A DNA stretch of 50,765 bases from an uncultured Flavobacterium sp. GTDB taxonomy: Bacteria > Bacteroidota > Bacteroidia > Flavobacteriales > Flavobacteriaceae. The DNA lies in the NCBI GenBank assembly GCA_947631175.1, contig CANRKI010000004.1, positions 1 to 50,765 of the forward strand. The letters run 5' to 3'. A program made the translations under genes and the position numbers. Shown piece by piece: positions 41,355 to 50,460 of this stretch (positions are counted from its first letter, which is position 1; each line of letters opens with the position of its first letter). The notes under the pieces were generated by a model. It searched no databases, was not told the origin of the DNA, and was given only the letters and a program-made list of their open reading frames with translations.

Positions 41355-43808
41355 ATGTCTAAAAATAAAATTGTTACAATTGACAGTATGTCACTTCAAG
41401 ATTTCGATACAGATTCTGATTTAATTCCATTATTATCTCCAGAAGATGAAGAAGAGATGAATCAAGAAGTTATTCCTGCCGAATTACCAATTCTTCCACT
41501 TCGAAATATGGTTTTATTTCCAGGTGTTGTAATTCCTATTACAGCGGGTCGAGATAAATCAATCGCGTTAATTAATGAGGCAAATTTACAAGATAAAATT
41601 ATTGGAGTAGTTGCCCAAATTGATGAAACAGTTGAAAATCCTGGAATTAACGATATCTATAAAGTTGGTACAGTAGCTCGTATTTTACGTGTTTTACGTA
41701 TGCCAGACGGAAACATCACTGTAATTTTACAAGGAAAAAAACGCTTTGAGATTTCAGAACTTACACAAGAAGAACCTTATCTTAAAGCCAATGTAATTGA
41801 TTTAATTGAAGAAAGACCTGCAACTGATGATGCGGTATTTTTAAGTACGGTTGACTTAATTAAAGATAGAGCAGTAAATTACATCAACGAAAACGTTAAC
41901 ATTCCGTCCGAACTTTCATCGGCTGTGATTAACATCGAAAGTAACCCTTTTTTAATCAATTTCGTTTCATCTAATATTGCTATTGATGTTAAAAACAAAC
42001 AATCCTTATTAGAAAATAATAATTTACAAAACAAAGCCATGGATTTACTACGTTTTATGAACGTAGAGATGCAAAAGCTAAATTTAAAAAACGAAATTCA
42101 GTCTCGTGTTCGTACTGAATTAGATCAGCAACAAAAAGAATATTACTTGCATCAGCAAATGAAAACCATTCAAGAAGAACTTGGTGGTGTATCTCATGAT
42201 CAAGAGATTGAGCAGATGAAAGCAAAAGCGCTTACAAAAAAATGGAGCGAAAAAGTTGCTAAGCATTTTGATAAAGAAATATCGAAATTACAACGTATGA
42301 ATCCGCAATCTCCGGATTTTAGCGTACAACGTAATTATTTAGAATTATATATCGATTTACCTTGGAATAAATTATCAAAAGATAAATTCGATTTAAATAA
42401 AGCACAAAAAGTTTTAGACCGCGAACATTTTGGATTAGAAGATGTTAAAAAGCGTATTATTGAACATTTAGCGGTTTTAAAATTACGTAAAGATATGAAA
42501 TCACCAATTTTATGTCTGTACGGTCCTCCTGGTGTAGGGAAAACATCAATCGGGAAATCTATTGCCGAGGCTTTAGGTCGTGAATACGTACGTATTTCAT
42601 TAGGTGGTTTACGCGACGAATCTGAAATTAGAGGACACCGTAAAACATACATTGGTGCTATGCCAGGTCGTATTTTACAATCTATTAAAAAAGCAGGAAC
42701 ATCAAACCCTGTAATTGTTTTAGACGAAATTGACAAACTATCGCATTCGCACAACGGAGATCCATCATCAGCTTTATTAGAGGTACTCGATCCGGAGCAA
42801 AATTCTGATTTCTATGATAACTTCCTAGAAATGGGATACGATTTATCGAAAGTAATGTTCATTGCCACATCAAACGACATGAGCACAATACAACCTGCAC
42901 TTCGTGATCGTATGGAAGTAATTAATATGAGTGGATATACAATTGAAGAAAAAGTTGAAATTGCCGCACAACATTTATTACCAAAACAATTAAAAGAACA
43001 CGGCGTAACGAAATCGCAGCTACGAATCGAAAAACCTGAACTAGAAAAAATTGTAACAGGATACACTCGTGAATCTGGGGTTCGTGGTTTAGATAAAAAA
43101 ATTGCAAGTGTAGTTAGAAACGTTGCTAAATCAATTGTTTTAAAAGAAGAATACAATAGAATTTTAACAGCAGATGATGTGATTAAAATTTTAGGAACTC
43201 CAAAATTAGAACAAGATTTATACGAAAATAATGATGTAGCTGGTGTTGTTACCGGATTAGCTTGGACTAGTGTTGGTGGTGATATTTTGTTTATAGAATC
43301 TATTGCATCAAAAGGTAAAGGTGTACTTTCAATTACAGGAAATTTAGGAACTGTAATGAAGGAATCTGCAACCATTGCTTTAGAATACATAAAAGCAAAT
43401 GCGGAGGATTTTGGTATAAATCATGAAGTTTTCGAAAAATTCAACATTCACATTCACGTACCAGAAGGCGCAACGCCAAAAGACGGACCAAGTGCTGGTG
43501 TAACAATGCTTACTTCTTTAGTATCAACTCTTACACAAAAAAGAGTTAAAACAAATTTAGCCATGACAGGCGAAATTACGTTACGTGGTAAAGTATTACC
43601 AGTTGGCGGTATTAAAGAAAAAATATTAGCAGCTAAACGTTCGGGAATAAAAGAGATTATTTTATGTGCTGATAATAAAAAAGATATTGACGAGATTAAA
43701 GCAGAATATCTGGAAGGATTAACCTTTCATTATGTAACTAAAATGAAAGAAGTTTTAGCAATAGCAATTACAGATGAAATGGTTTCAAATCCTAAAAAAT
43801 TCATATAA
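41355..43808 (+). CDS. lon: ATP-dependent protease Lon
   Basis: 817 residues of the LonA type. The N-terminal substrate domain (about 40-240) begins ELPILPLRNMVLFPGVVIPI. A helical linker follows, then the AAA+ domain with Walker A GPPGVGKT (390-397) and Walker B VIVLDEIDKL. In the serine protease domain the dyad is Ser713 in PKDGPSAG and Lys756 in GIKEKILAAK. It degrades misfolded and regulatory proteins in the cytosol. It shares a 16-base sigma-54-like upstream element with dnaK. It is transcribed alone, with terminators on both sides. Confidence 0.98.
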   Translation: MSKNKIVTIDSMSLQDFDTDSDLIPLLSPEDEEEMNQEVIPAELPILPLRNMVLFPGVVIPITAGRDKSIALINEANLQDKIIGVVAQIDETVENPGINDIYKVGTVARILRVLRMPDGNITVILQGKKRFEISELTQEEPYLKANVIDLIEERPATDDAVFLSTVDLIKDRAVNYINENVNIPSELSSAVINIESNPFLINFVSSNIAIDVKNKQSLLENNNLQNKAMDLLRFMNVEMQKLNLKNEIQSRVRTELDQQQKEYYLHQQMKTIQEELGGVSHDQEIEQMKAKALTKKWSEKVAKHFDKEISKLQRMNPQSPDFSVQRNYLELYIDLPWNKLSKDKFDLNKAQKVLDREHFGLEDVKKRIIEHLAVLKLRKDMKSPILCLYGPPGVGKTSIGKSIAEALGREYVRISLGGLRDESEIRGHRKTYIGAMPGRILQSIKKAGTSNPVIVLDEIDKLSHSHNGDPSSALLEVLDPEQNSDFYDNFLEMGYDLSKVMFIATSNDMSTIQPALRDRMEVINMSGYTIEEKVEIAAQHLLPKQLKEHGVTKSQLRIEKPELEKIVTGYTRESGVRGLDKKIASVVRNVAKSIVLKEEYNRILTADDVIKILGTPKLEQDLYENNDVAGVVTGLAWTSVGGDILFIESIASKGKGVLSITGNLGTVMKESATIALEYIKANAEDFGINHEVFEKFNIHIHVPEGATPKDGPSAGVTMLTSLVSTLTQKRVKTNLAMTGEITLRGKVLPVGGIKEKILAAKRSGIKEIILCADNKKDIDEIKAEYLEGLTFHYVTKMKEVLAIAITDEMVSNPKKFI

Positions 43809-43830
43809 AAATAGAATGAATTAACATTTT

Positions 43831-43870
43831 AAAAGAAGTTTCGAAAAATATTTGAAACTTCTTTTTTTTT
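43831..43870 (+). terminator. Terminator after lon
   Basis: AAAAGAAGTTTC pairs perfectly with GAAACTTCTTTT, followed by a long T-run. Confidence 0.85.
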
Positions 43871-43895
43871 TATAAATTGGCAAGATTAAAATTTT

Positions 43896-43903
43896 TATCT
43901 TCG
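43896..43903 (+). promoter_or_regulatory. Predicted -7 box of the porQ-cmk operon
   Basis: TATCTTCG, one base from TAnnTTTG, 27 bp before the ATG at 43931. It lies inside the longer open frame and supports the shorter start. Confidence 0.4.
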
Positions 43904-43930
43904 CAGACGCTATTAACTAAACTAACTACT

Positions 43931-44953
43931 ATGGTGAAAAAATATATAAGTATATTTTTGCTAGTACTTATTTATCCAAATTTATTTGGGCAAATAGGAG
44001 GGAAACATACTTATCAGTTTTTAAACCTAATGACCTCTCCTAGGCAAGCCGCTTTAGGAGGTAAAGTTGTGACTATTTGGGATCAAGATGTAAATCAAGC
44101 CTTATATAATCCCGCAACAATTAACGAGGAAATGGACAACCATTTATCCGTAAATTACGGGAATTATTACGGTGAAGTTACATACGGAACAGCCGCTTAT
44201 GCATACACTTGGGACAAGCGCGTGCAAACATTACATGCCGGTGTGAACTATATTAATTATGGTGATTTTGAAGGTTATGATGAACTAGGAAATAAAACAG
44301 CTAATTTCACAGGGTCAGAAATGGCATTATCCTTAGGATATGCGTACAACATTCCGTGGACCAATGTTTTTTTAGGAGCTAATTTAAAATTCATTTCATC
44401 AACTTTAGAATCGTATCATTCCTTTGGTGTTGCAACAGACATTGGAGCAATTTATATTGATGATAAAAACGATATTAATATAGCTTTTGTAATTCGAAAT
44501 CTAGGAACACAAATTACAACTTACGCTGGATTACGTGAAAATTTGCCACTAGATGTTATTTTTGGAATTTCGCAAGAGCTTGAACACGTTCCTATTCGTT
44601 GGCATATTACATTAGATAATTTGCATAATTGGAAATTAGCTTATGAAAATCCCAATCGATCTGAAGCACAAATAGAGGGAGAAGCAAAAAAAGAAAAAGT
44701 TACTTTTCTGTCCGAAGCAATGCGACACGTAACTCTTGGTGCCGAACTTTTTCCTACCAAAGGATTTAATGTTAGGTTAAGTTATAACTTTAGGCGTGGT
44801 GAGGAATTACGAATCGTTGACCAACGAAATTTTTCGGGTATTTCCGCAGGATTTGGTTTACGAATCAATAAATTAAAATTCGACTATTCATATTCTAGAT
44901 TTACAGTAGGCGCTAACACAAATTTATTTGGGCTCACTTTAAACTTACAATAA
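43931..44953 (+). CDS. porQ: Type IX secretion system protein PorQ
   Basis: The start at 43931 gives 340 residues with a signal peptide (MVKKYISIFLLVLIYPNLFG, cleaved near GQ). The mature start IGGKHTYQFLNLMTSPRQAA and LGGKVVTIWDQDVNQALYNP are characteristic of PorQ, an outer-membrane beta-barrel of the PorV/FadL-like group. PorQ helps the type IX secretion system handle cargo proteins at the outer membrane by working with the C-terminal signal peptidase PorU/PorZ complex. The frame runs upstream to 43877, but that part overlaps the promoter. It lies 11 bp before cmk. Confidence 0.9.
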   Translation: MVKKYISIFLLVLIYPNLFGQIGGKHTYQFLNLMTSPRQAALGGKVVTIWDQDVNQALYNPATINEEMDNHLSVNYGNYYGEVTYGTAAYAYTWDKRVQTLHAGVNYINYGDFEGYDELGNKTANFTGSEMALSLGYAYNIPWTNVFLGANLKFISSTLESYHSFGVATDIGAIYIDDKNDINIAFVIRNLGTQITTYAGLRENLPLDVIFGISQELEHVPIRWHITLDNLHNWKLAYENPNRSEAQIEGEAKKEKVTFLSEAMRHVTLGAELFPTKGFNVRLSYNFRRGEELRIVDQRNFSGISAGFGLRINKLKFDYSYSRFTVGANTNLFGLTLNLQ

Positions 44954-44964
44954 AAAATAATAAA

Positions 44965-45651
44965 TTGAAAAAAATTACAATTGCTTTAGATGGATTTTCC
45001 TCAACAGGAAAAAGCACATTAGCGAAACAAATTGCAAAGCAACTAGGCTATGTGTACGTTGACACGGGAGCAATGTACCGTGCCGTGACATTTTATGCCA
45101 TGCAAAATAATTTTGTAAGTAATGATACGTTACTTACACAAAATTTAATTGACCATTTACCTCAAATTAATTTGAAATTTGTTTTTAATCCTGAATTGGG
45201 ATTTGCAGAAATGTATTTAAACAATGTAAATGTCGAGAATGAAATCCGAACATTAGAAGTTTCTCAGCACGTAAGTAAAATAGCAGCCATTTCTGAAGTT
45301 CGATCTAAATTGGTCGAGCAACAACAACAAATGGGAAAAGATAAAGGAATTGTTATGGACGGTCGTGATATAGGGACAGTAGTTTTTCCGGATGCTGATC
45401 TAAAATTATTTATGACTGCTAATGCAGAAACACGTGCCAAACGCCGTTTTGATGAATTGGTAGCTAAAGGTGATATTGTTGCTTTTGACGCCGTTTTAAA
45501 GAATGTGCAAGAACGCGATTTAATCGATTCGACTCGCCAAGATTCACCTCTTGTAAAAGCCGAAGGAGCTATCGAAATTGATAACTCAAATTTAACTAAA
45601 GAAGAACAATTTGATAAAGTTATGGAGCTTATCCATAGCATCATGAAATAA
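44965..45651 (+). CDS. cmk: Cytidylate kinase
   Basis: 228 residues with the (d)CMP kinase P-loop FSSTGKSTLAK (12-22), VDTGAMYRAVTFYA, MDGRDIGTVVFPDADLKLFM and the RxxD-rich lid KNVQERDLIDSTRQDSPL. It phosphorylates CMP and dCMP with ATP. The start codon is TTG: no ATG or GTG exists between the previous stop codon and the P-loop region that would keep KKITIALDGF, so TTG at 44965 is chosen. It is cotranscribed with porQ and ended by a strong terminator. Confidence 0.95.
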   Translation: MKKITIALDGFSSTGKSTLAKQIAKQLGYVYVDTGAMYRAVTFYAMQNNFVSNDTLLTQNLIDHLPQINLKFVFNPELGFAEMYLNNVNVENEIRTLEVSQHVSKIAAISEVRSKLVEQQQQMGKDKGIVMDGRDIGTVVFPDADLKLFMTANAETRAKRRFDELVAKGDIVAFDAVLKNVQERDLIDSTRQDSPLVKAEGAIEIDNSNLTKEEQFDKVMELIHSIMK

Positions 45652-45661
45652 ATACATATAC

Positions 45662-45713
45662 CAAACCAAGAAGATGCAACTCAATTTGTTATCTTCTTGG
45701 TTTGTTTTTTTTT
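45662..45713 (+). terminator. Terminator after cmk
   Basis: CAAACCAAGAAGAT and ATCTTCTTGGTTTG form a perfect 14-bp stem, followed by a long T-run. Confidence 0.9.
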
Positions 45714-45738
45714 AAATAATCCTAAACTAAATCAAGAC

Positions 45739-47124
45739 ATGAGCATTAAAAATGGTCTCATAATAATGAATTTCCTTCAGTTTTTTGTCTGGGGAGCATG
45801 GTTAATAACAATCGCAAACTATTGGTTTGGTACAAAGCAATGGAGCGGTGCAGAATTTGGTGCAATTTTCGCAACCATGGGTTTTGCTTCTTTATTTATG
45901 CCTACTTTAACAGGTATTGTTGCAGATAGGTGGGTGAATGCCGAAAAACTTTTCAGTACTTTACACATACTTTATGCTATAACATTATTTTGTTTACCTA
46001 TGGTAACTAGTCCTGGTATGTTTTTTTGGGTAATGTTTTTGGCTATGTGTTTTTATATGCCATCAATTGCTTTAAACAATTCAATTTCATATACAGCACT
46101 TAAAAACGCAAACTTTGATGTTATTAAAGATTTTCCCCCAATTCGTGTATGGGGAACGGTAGGTTTTATTGCCGCAATGTGGATTACAAATTTAACAGGA
46201 AGCAAAGCGTCAGAAAATCAATTTTACATCGCAGGTATTGCTGCTGTAATTTTAGCTGTCTTTTCTATTTTTGCAATGCCTAAATGCAAACCACAGCATT
46301 TAATTAACAAAAGTGCGTCTTTATCGGAACAGTTTGGATTAGAGGCATTTAAACTTTTTGGTAGTTATAAAATGGCTTTGTTCTTTATTTTCTCAATGTT
46401 TTTGGGAGGTGCATTACAATTAACAAATGCTTATGGTGATGTTTATTTAGATGAGTTTAAGCATTTTCCAAAATACGCCGATTCTTTTGTGGTAGAGTAT
46501 TCTACAATTATCATGTCTATCTCACAAGTTTCAGAAACATTATTCATTTTAGCAATTCCATTCTTCCTAAAAAAATACGGAATCAAAAATGTAATGTTAA
46601 TCTCGATGTTAGCATGGGTTTTACGTTTTGCTTTATTAGGATACGGAAATCCAACAACTGGACTTTGGATGATTATTGTTTCGTGTATCGTATACGGTAT
46701 GGCTTTTGACTTTTTTAATATCTCGGGTTCTTTATTTGTGGAAACTTCTACTAACTCTAAAATCAGATCATCAGCTCAAGGGCTTTTTATGATGATGACA
46801 AATGGTTTTGGTGCTGTTTTTGGAAGTTTAACTTCAGGATGGTTAATTGATAAATACTTCACTAAATCGTTTACAAACACAACCGAACTGGCTCAGTATT
46901 TAGACACAGAAGCAGCGAACGAAAAAATGCTGAATTTTATCGAAAGTCAAAAAATAACTGTAGATGCGATTGGAAATTTCTCCGATCAACTTTTTGTAAA
47001 AGATTGGACAAATATTTGGTTAACCTTTGCAGCCTATGCATTAGTGGTAGCTATTTTATTCGCTATATTTTTTAAACATGAACACAAACCTAATTCAGAT
47101 CAGTTTGATCAAATAGGGCATTAA
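45739..47124 (+). CDS. MFS nucleoside permease, NupG-like
   Basis: The start at 45739 gives 461 residues; the frame runs to 45697, but that part lies in the cmk terminator. About 12 helices, starting MNFLQFFVWGAWLITIANYW, with GIVADRWVNAEKLFSTLHIL (loop 2-3) and FPPIRVWGTVGFIAAMWI, as in NupG/XapB nucleoside-proton symporters. An insert near the C-terminus (residues about 390-430) is hydrophilic. It probably imports nucleosides. It is a single gene ended by a perfect hairpin. Confidence 0.88.
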   Translation: MSIKNGLIIMNFLQFFVWGAWLITIANYWFGTKQWSGAEFGAIFATMGFASLFMPTLTGIVADRWVNAEKLFSTLHILYAITLFCLPMVTSPGMFFWVMFLAMCFYMPSIALNNSISYTALKNANFDVIKDFPPIRVWGTVGFIAAMWITNLTGSKASENQFYIAGIAAVILAVFSIFAMPKCKPQHLINKSASLSEQFGLEAFKLFGSYKMALFFIFSMFLGGALQLTNAYGDVYLDEFKHFPKYADSFVVEYSTIIMSISQVSETLFILAIPFFLKKYGIKNVMLISMLAWVLRFALLGYGNPTTGLWMIIVSCIVYGMAFDFFNISGSLFVETSTNSKIRSSAQGLFMMMTNGFGAVFGSLTSGWLIDKYFTKSFTNTTELAQYLDTEAANEKMLNFIESQKITVDAIGNFSDQLFVKDWTNIWLTFAAYALVVAILFAIFFKHEHKPNSDQFDQIGH

Positions 47125-47130
47125 TTATAT

Positions 47131-47169
47131 AAAAGGGATTAAAAACATTTGTTTTAATCCCTTTTTTTT
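47131..47169 (+). terminator. Terminator after the nucleoside permease gene
   Basis: AAAAGGGATTAAAA pairs perfectly with TTTTAATCCCTTTT, followed by T residues. Confidence 0.88.
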
Positions 47170-47193
47170 GTAAAATATGTAAAAAACACACGG

Positions 47194-47201
47194 TAAGTTT
47201 G
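47194..47201 (+). promoter_or_regulatory. Predicted -7 box of the CD225/DUF2752 operon
   Basis: TAAGTTTG fits TAnnTTTG. TTTG at 47167-47170 may be the -33 box, with a rather long spacer. It lies 60 bp before the ATG at 47262 and inside the longer open frame, supporting the shorter start. Confidence 0.5.
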
Positions 47202-47261
47202 TGTTATTATTGTAGTTTTTCTATTTTTATTTTAATCAACATTAATAAACAAAAAACAATA

Positions 47262-47540
47262 ATGAATACGAACCACAACCAAAATGACTCCAACGATCCA
47301 GAATATGTAGCGCCCGACAACTATTTAATTTGGGCTGTATTAGCAACATTATTCTGTTGTTTACCCTTAGGAGTTTTGGCAATATTAAAGGCAACAAAAG
47401 TTAACAATCTTTGGTTGCAAGGCAAACATCACGAAGCTCGAATCTCATCAGACGAAGCTTTAAATTATATTAAATTTTCGGGATTAATAGCTTTCTTTAT
47501 TTGGATTCTTTATTTTATTTTAAATTCTCTATTTGATTTT
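47262..47540 (+). CDS. CD225/dispanin-family small membrane protein (first copy)
   Basis: The start at 47262 gives 92-93 residues. PDNYLIWAVLATLFCCLPLG is the CD225 intramembrane segment with the CC(L)PLG motif, followed by ILKATKVNNLWLQGKHHEA. A second transmembrane helix is FSGLIAFFIWILYFILN. The stop codon is at 47541-47543. Bacterial members share the fold of eukaryotic IFITM-like dispanins, but their role is not established. It is the first gene of a three-gene unit with a paralogue and a DUF2752 protein. Confidence 0.88.
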
Positions 47541-47581
47541 TAATATATTTGTAACAAATACTAACCAACTTAAATTAAATT

Positions 47582-47863
47582 ATGGAAAACAATCATAATT
47601 TTGATAAATTTTCAGTTCCGCCCGATAATTACTTAGTTTGGGCTATTCTTTCTACAATTTTATGCTGTATGCCGTTAGGTGTGGTTGCAATTGTAAAATC
47701 AAGTTCAGTTAATACACTTTGGTTTCAAGGCCGTCACGAAGAAGCGTATAAGGCAGCCGAAAGTGCAAAATCTTTTTCTATTTGGAGTGCCGGTGTAGCA
47801 GTAATATTGTGGGTGTTATATTTTGTATTCGCTATATTTTTTGGTCTGTTATCAGCATTTTAA
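47582..47863 (+). CDS. CD225/dispanin-family small membrane protein (second copy)
   Basis: 93 residues, a close paralogue of the gene 38 bp upstream: PDNYLVWAILSTILCCMPLG, then VAIVKSSSVNTLWFQGRHEE and a second helix AGVAVILWVLYFVFAIFF. The pattern PPDNYLxW before the membrane segment is shared. A tandem duplication is evident. It is followed 3 bp later by the DUF2752 gene. Confidence 0.88.
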   Translation: MENNHNFDKFSVPPDNYLVWAILSTILCCMPLGVVAIVKSSSVNTLWFQGRHEEAYKAAESAKSFSIWSAGVAVILWVLYFVFAIFFGLLSAF

Positions 47864-47866
47864 TTG

Positions 47867-48286
47867 ATGAATTTCAAACTCAAAATATTTTTAAAGATAA
47901 GCTCCCTTTTGTTATTAAGTGGGGCTTTTTTCTTTATTTACCATACATTCAATCCCAGTTCAGGTCAAATTCCCTTTCCAAAATGTCCTTCTTATAGTTT
48001 ATTAGGTATTGTTTGTCCGGGTTGTGGTTCGCAACGTGCAATCCACCATTTATTTCATTTTAATATATCACAAGCGTTTTCTTACAATCCACTTTTAGTC
48101 CTTACTTTTCCTTTTATTCTTATTTTAATAGGAGTTACACTTTACAATTTTATATTTGATAAAAAAATACGCTTAAAATTATTGTATTATCCAATGTTTA
48201 CTAAAATCTTGTTAGTCACCGTTGTGGTTTATTTTATTTTGCGAAATTTACCTTTTGCTTACTTTAAAATTTTTAATCCCAACTAG
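47867..48286 (+). CDS. DUF2752 membrane protein
   Basis: 139 residues from the ATG at 47867 (a TTG precedes it). It has three membrane helices and the DUF2752 motif CPSYSLLGIVCPGCGSQRAI with CPGCG and a following His-rich segment, then YNPLLVLTFPF. Proteins of this family are small and lie beside CD225 genes in many Bacteroidota. Function is unknown; the Cys cluster could bind a metal. It ends the operon. Confidence 0.87.
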   Translation: MNFKLKIFLKISSLLLLSGAFFFIYHTFNPSSGQIPFPKCPSYSLLGIVCPGCGSQRAIHHLFHFNISQAFSYNPLLVLTFPFILILIGVTLYNFIFDKKIRLKLLYYPMFTKILLVTVVVYFILRNLPFAYFKIFNPN

Positions 48287-48365
48287 TGCATAAAAGGGAT
48301 TTAAAATTACAATTTGTCTAAAAAAATGTAATCGAACTATTCCAAACAAAAAAACAGCATAAAAG

Positions 48366-48396
48366 TTTGAAAGCTAATTAAAAAATAGTATCTTTG
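48366..48396 (+). promoter_or_regulatory. Complete Bacteroidota-type promoter of rpsA
   Basis: TTTG at 48366-48369 and TATCTTTG at 48389-48396, with a 19-bp spacer, match TTTG-N19-TAnnTTTG exactly. Transcription would start near 48403, giving a leader of about 115 nt. This is the best promoter match in the window, as expected for a ribosomal protein gene. Confidence 0.8.
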
Positions 48397-48402
48397 CCAA
48401 CC

Positions 48403-48516
48403 TTTTGGTGCGTAAAGTTTTAATTGGATTTCAACTATTTATGTAAAACATCTTCTGCGTTTTTAGCACCGTAAAAAACTTAAAAAGAACACAGAATACA
48501 AATTTTTATATCAGAC
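48403..48516 (+). promoter_or_regulatory. rpsA mRNA leader with possible long-range stem
   Basis: GGTGC at 48407-48411 can pair with GCACC at 48476-48480, and the flanking TTTT and AAAA (after a GT bulge) extend the helix. The leader is about 115 nt, long for this genome. Ribosomal protein S1 binds its own mRNA leader in other bacteria, so this could be an autoregulatory structure. It rests only on the pairing seen here. Confidence 0.35.
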
Positions 48517-50292
48517 ATGTCTGAAATTAACAAAACACAAGAGCAGTTCTTAGCTGATTTTAACTGGGATAGCTTCGAACAAGGAATTGATGCAGTAGAT
48601 GCACAACAATTAAAAAACTTTGAAGAATTAGTAGAGAAAACTTTTATCTCAACTGAAAATGAAGAAGTTGTAGAAGGTGTAGTAGTAAGAATCACTGATA
48701 GAGACGCAATCGTTGATATCAACGCTAAATCTGAAGGTGTTATTTCTTTAAACGAATTCCGTTACAACCCGAACTTACAAGTTGGTGATAAAGTTGAAGT
48801 TTTAATCGACGTTAAAGAAGATAAAAACGGTCAATTAGTTTTATCTCACCGTAAAGCTCGTACAATCAAAGCTTGGGATCGCGTTATCGCTGCTCATGAC
48901 TCAGGGGAAATCGTTAATGGTTTCGTAAAATGTAGAACTAAAGGTGGTATGATCGTTGACGTATTCGGAATCGAAGCATTCTTACCAGGTTCTCAAATTG
49001 ACGTTAAACCAATCCGTGATTACGATCAATACGTGAACAAAACTATGGAATTCAAAGTTGTTAAAATTAACCACGAATTCAAAAACGTAGTTGTTTCTCA
49101 TAAAGCATTAATCGAAGCTGATATCGAAGTTCAGAAAAAAGAAATTATCGGTCAGTTAGAAAAAGGTCAAGTATTAGAAGGTATTGTTAAAAATATCACT
49201 TCTTACGGTGTATTCATCGATTTAGGTGGTGTTGACGGTTTAATCCACATTACTGACTTATCTTGGTCTCGTATCAACCACCCATCTGAAGTTTTAGAAT
49301 TAGACCAAAAATTAAACGTTGTTATCTTAGACTTTGATGATGAGAAAACACGTATCCAATTAGGTTTAAAACAATTAAACGCTCACCCATGGGATGCTTT
49401 AGATGCTAACTTAAAAGTTGGTGATAAAGTAAAAGGAAAAGTTGTTGTTTTAGCTGATTACGGTGCTTTCATCGAAGTTGCTGAAGGTGTTGAAGGGTTA
49501 ATCCACGTTTCTGAAATGTCATGGTCAACTCACTTACGTTCTGCTCAAGATTTCGTAAAAGTTGGTGATGAAGTTGAAGCTGTTATTTTAACATTAGACC
49601 GCGATGAGCGTAAAATGTCTTTAGGTATCAAACAATTAACTCAAGATCCTTGGACTAACATCGCTGCTAAATACCCAGTAGGTTCTAAACACACTGGTAC
49701 AGTTCGTAACTTTACTAACTTTGGTATCTTTGTTGAATTAGAAGAAGGTATCGACGGTTTAGTATACATCTCTGATTTATCTTGGACTAAAAAAATCAAA
49801 CACCCATCTGAATTCGTTTCTGTAGGTGATAAATTAGACGTTGTTGTTTTAGAATTAGACGTTGAAGGTCGTAAATTATCTTTAGGTCATAAACAAACAA
49901 CTCCTAATCCATGGGATCAGTATGAAGATGCTTTCGCTGTTGGAACTATCCACAACGGAACTATCTCTGAAGTAGTTGAAAAAGGTGCTACTGTTGAGTT
50001 TGGTGATGATATCGTTGCTTTCATTCCTACACGTCACTTAGAAAAAGAAGACGGTAAGAAATTGAAAAAAGGTGATGCTGCTGACTTCAAAGTAATTGAA
50101 TTCAACAAAGAATTCAAAAGAGTAGTTGCTTCTCACACAGCTATCTTCCGTGAAGAAGAAGAGAAAAACGTTAAATCTCAAGAAGAAAAAGTTTCTAACA
50201 ACAACACTGTTGCTGCTGCAGAAAAAACAACTTTAGGTGATATTGATGCTTTAGCTGAATTAAAAGCTAAAATGGAAAAAGGAAACAACTAA
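48517..50292 (+). CDS. rpsA: 30S ribosomal protein S1
   Basis: 591 residues with six S1 (OB-fold) repeats at roughly 55-115, 130-200, 215-285, 300-370, 385-460 and 475-540. Repeats 3-5 are the most regular: SYGVFIDLGGVDGLIHITDL, DYGAFIEVAEGVEGLIHVSE and NFGIFVELEEGIDGLVYISD. It binds mRNA and brings it to the 30S subunit. Codon use is that of a highly expressed gene. It has a consensus promoter and a perfect hairpin terminator. Confidence 0.97.
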   Translation: MSEINKTQEQFLADFNWDSFEQGIDAVDAQQLKNFEELVEKTFISTENEEVVEGVVVRITDRDAIVDINAKSEGVISLNEFRYNPNLQVGDKVEVLIDVKEDKNGQLVLSHRKARTIKAWDRVIAAHDSGEIVNGFVKCRTKGGMIVDVFGIEAFLPGSQIDVKPIRDYDQYVNKTMEFKVVKINHEFKNVVVSHKALIEADIEVQKKEIIGQLEKGQVLEGIVKNITSYGVFIDLGGVDGLIHITDLSWSRINHPSEVLELDQKLNVVILDFDDEKTRIQLGLKQLNAHPWDALDANLKVGDKVKGKVVVLADYGAFIEVAEGVEGLIHVSEMSWSTHLRSAQDFVKVGDEVEAVILTLDRDERKMSLGIKQLTQDPWTNIAAKYPVGSKHTGTVRNFTNFGIFVELEEGIDGLVYISDLSWTKKIKHPSEFVSVGDKLDVVVLELDVEGRKLSLGHKQTTPNPWDQYEDAFAVGTIHNGTISEVVEKGATVEFGDDIVAFIPTRHLEKEDGKKLKKGDAADFKVIEFNKEFKRVVASHTAIFREEEEKNVKSQEEKVSNNNTVAAAEKTTLGDIDALAELKAKMEKGNN

Positions 50293-50313
50293 TTCCTTGC
50301 TCTTATAAATTTT

Positions 50314-50343
50314 AAAACCACTCATTTTATGAGTGGTTTTTTT
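50314..50343 (+). terminator. Terminator after rpsA
   Basis: AAAACCACTCAT pairs perfectly with ATGAGTGGTTTT across a 3-nt loop, then T residues. Confidence 0.88.
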
Positions 50344-50353
50344 ATATCCATTA

Positions 50354-50416
50354 CCCAACAAAACAAAAATATACCCCAACAAAACAAAAATATACCCCAA
50401 CAAAACAAAAATATAC
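50354..50416. repeat. Tandem repeat, three perfect 21-bp units
   Basis: The unit begins CCCAACAAAAC and ends ATATAC, and occurs three times without change at 50354, 50375 and 50396. A fourth, decayed unit follows (CCAAACAGTACAAAACC). There are no unique spacers, so it is not a CRISPR. It lies just past the rpsA terminator. Confidence 0.9.
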
Positions 50417-50460
50417 CCAAACAGTACAAAACCATTTGGGTAATCCATATATTTATATTA

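Noticed and set aside
42812..43390. 192-residue frame antisense to lon
   Set aside because: It is a shadow of the lon coding sequence, with Ser/Pro/Leu-rich composition and no domain.
43877..43892. Another sigma-54-like site (TGGCAAG...) before porQ
   Set aside because: The TTG half at -12 is missing at the required spacing; only the TGGCA part matches.
50354..50416. CRISPR-like repetition after rpsA
   Set aside because: The 21-bp units are contiguous with no unique spacers, and no cas genes are present; it is a simple tandem repeat.
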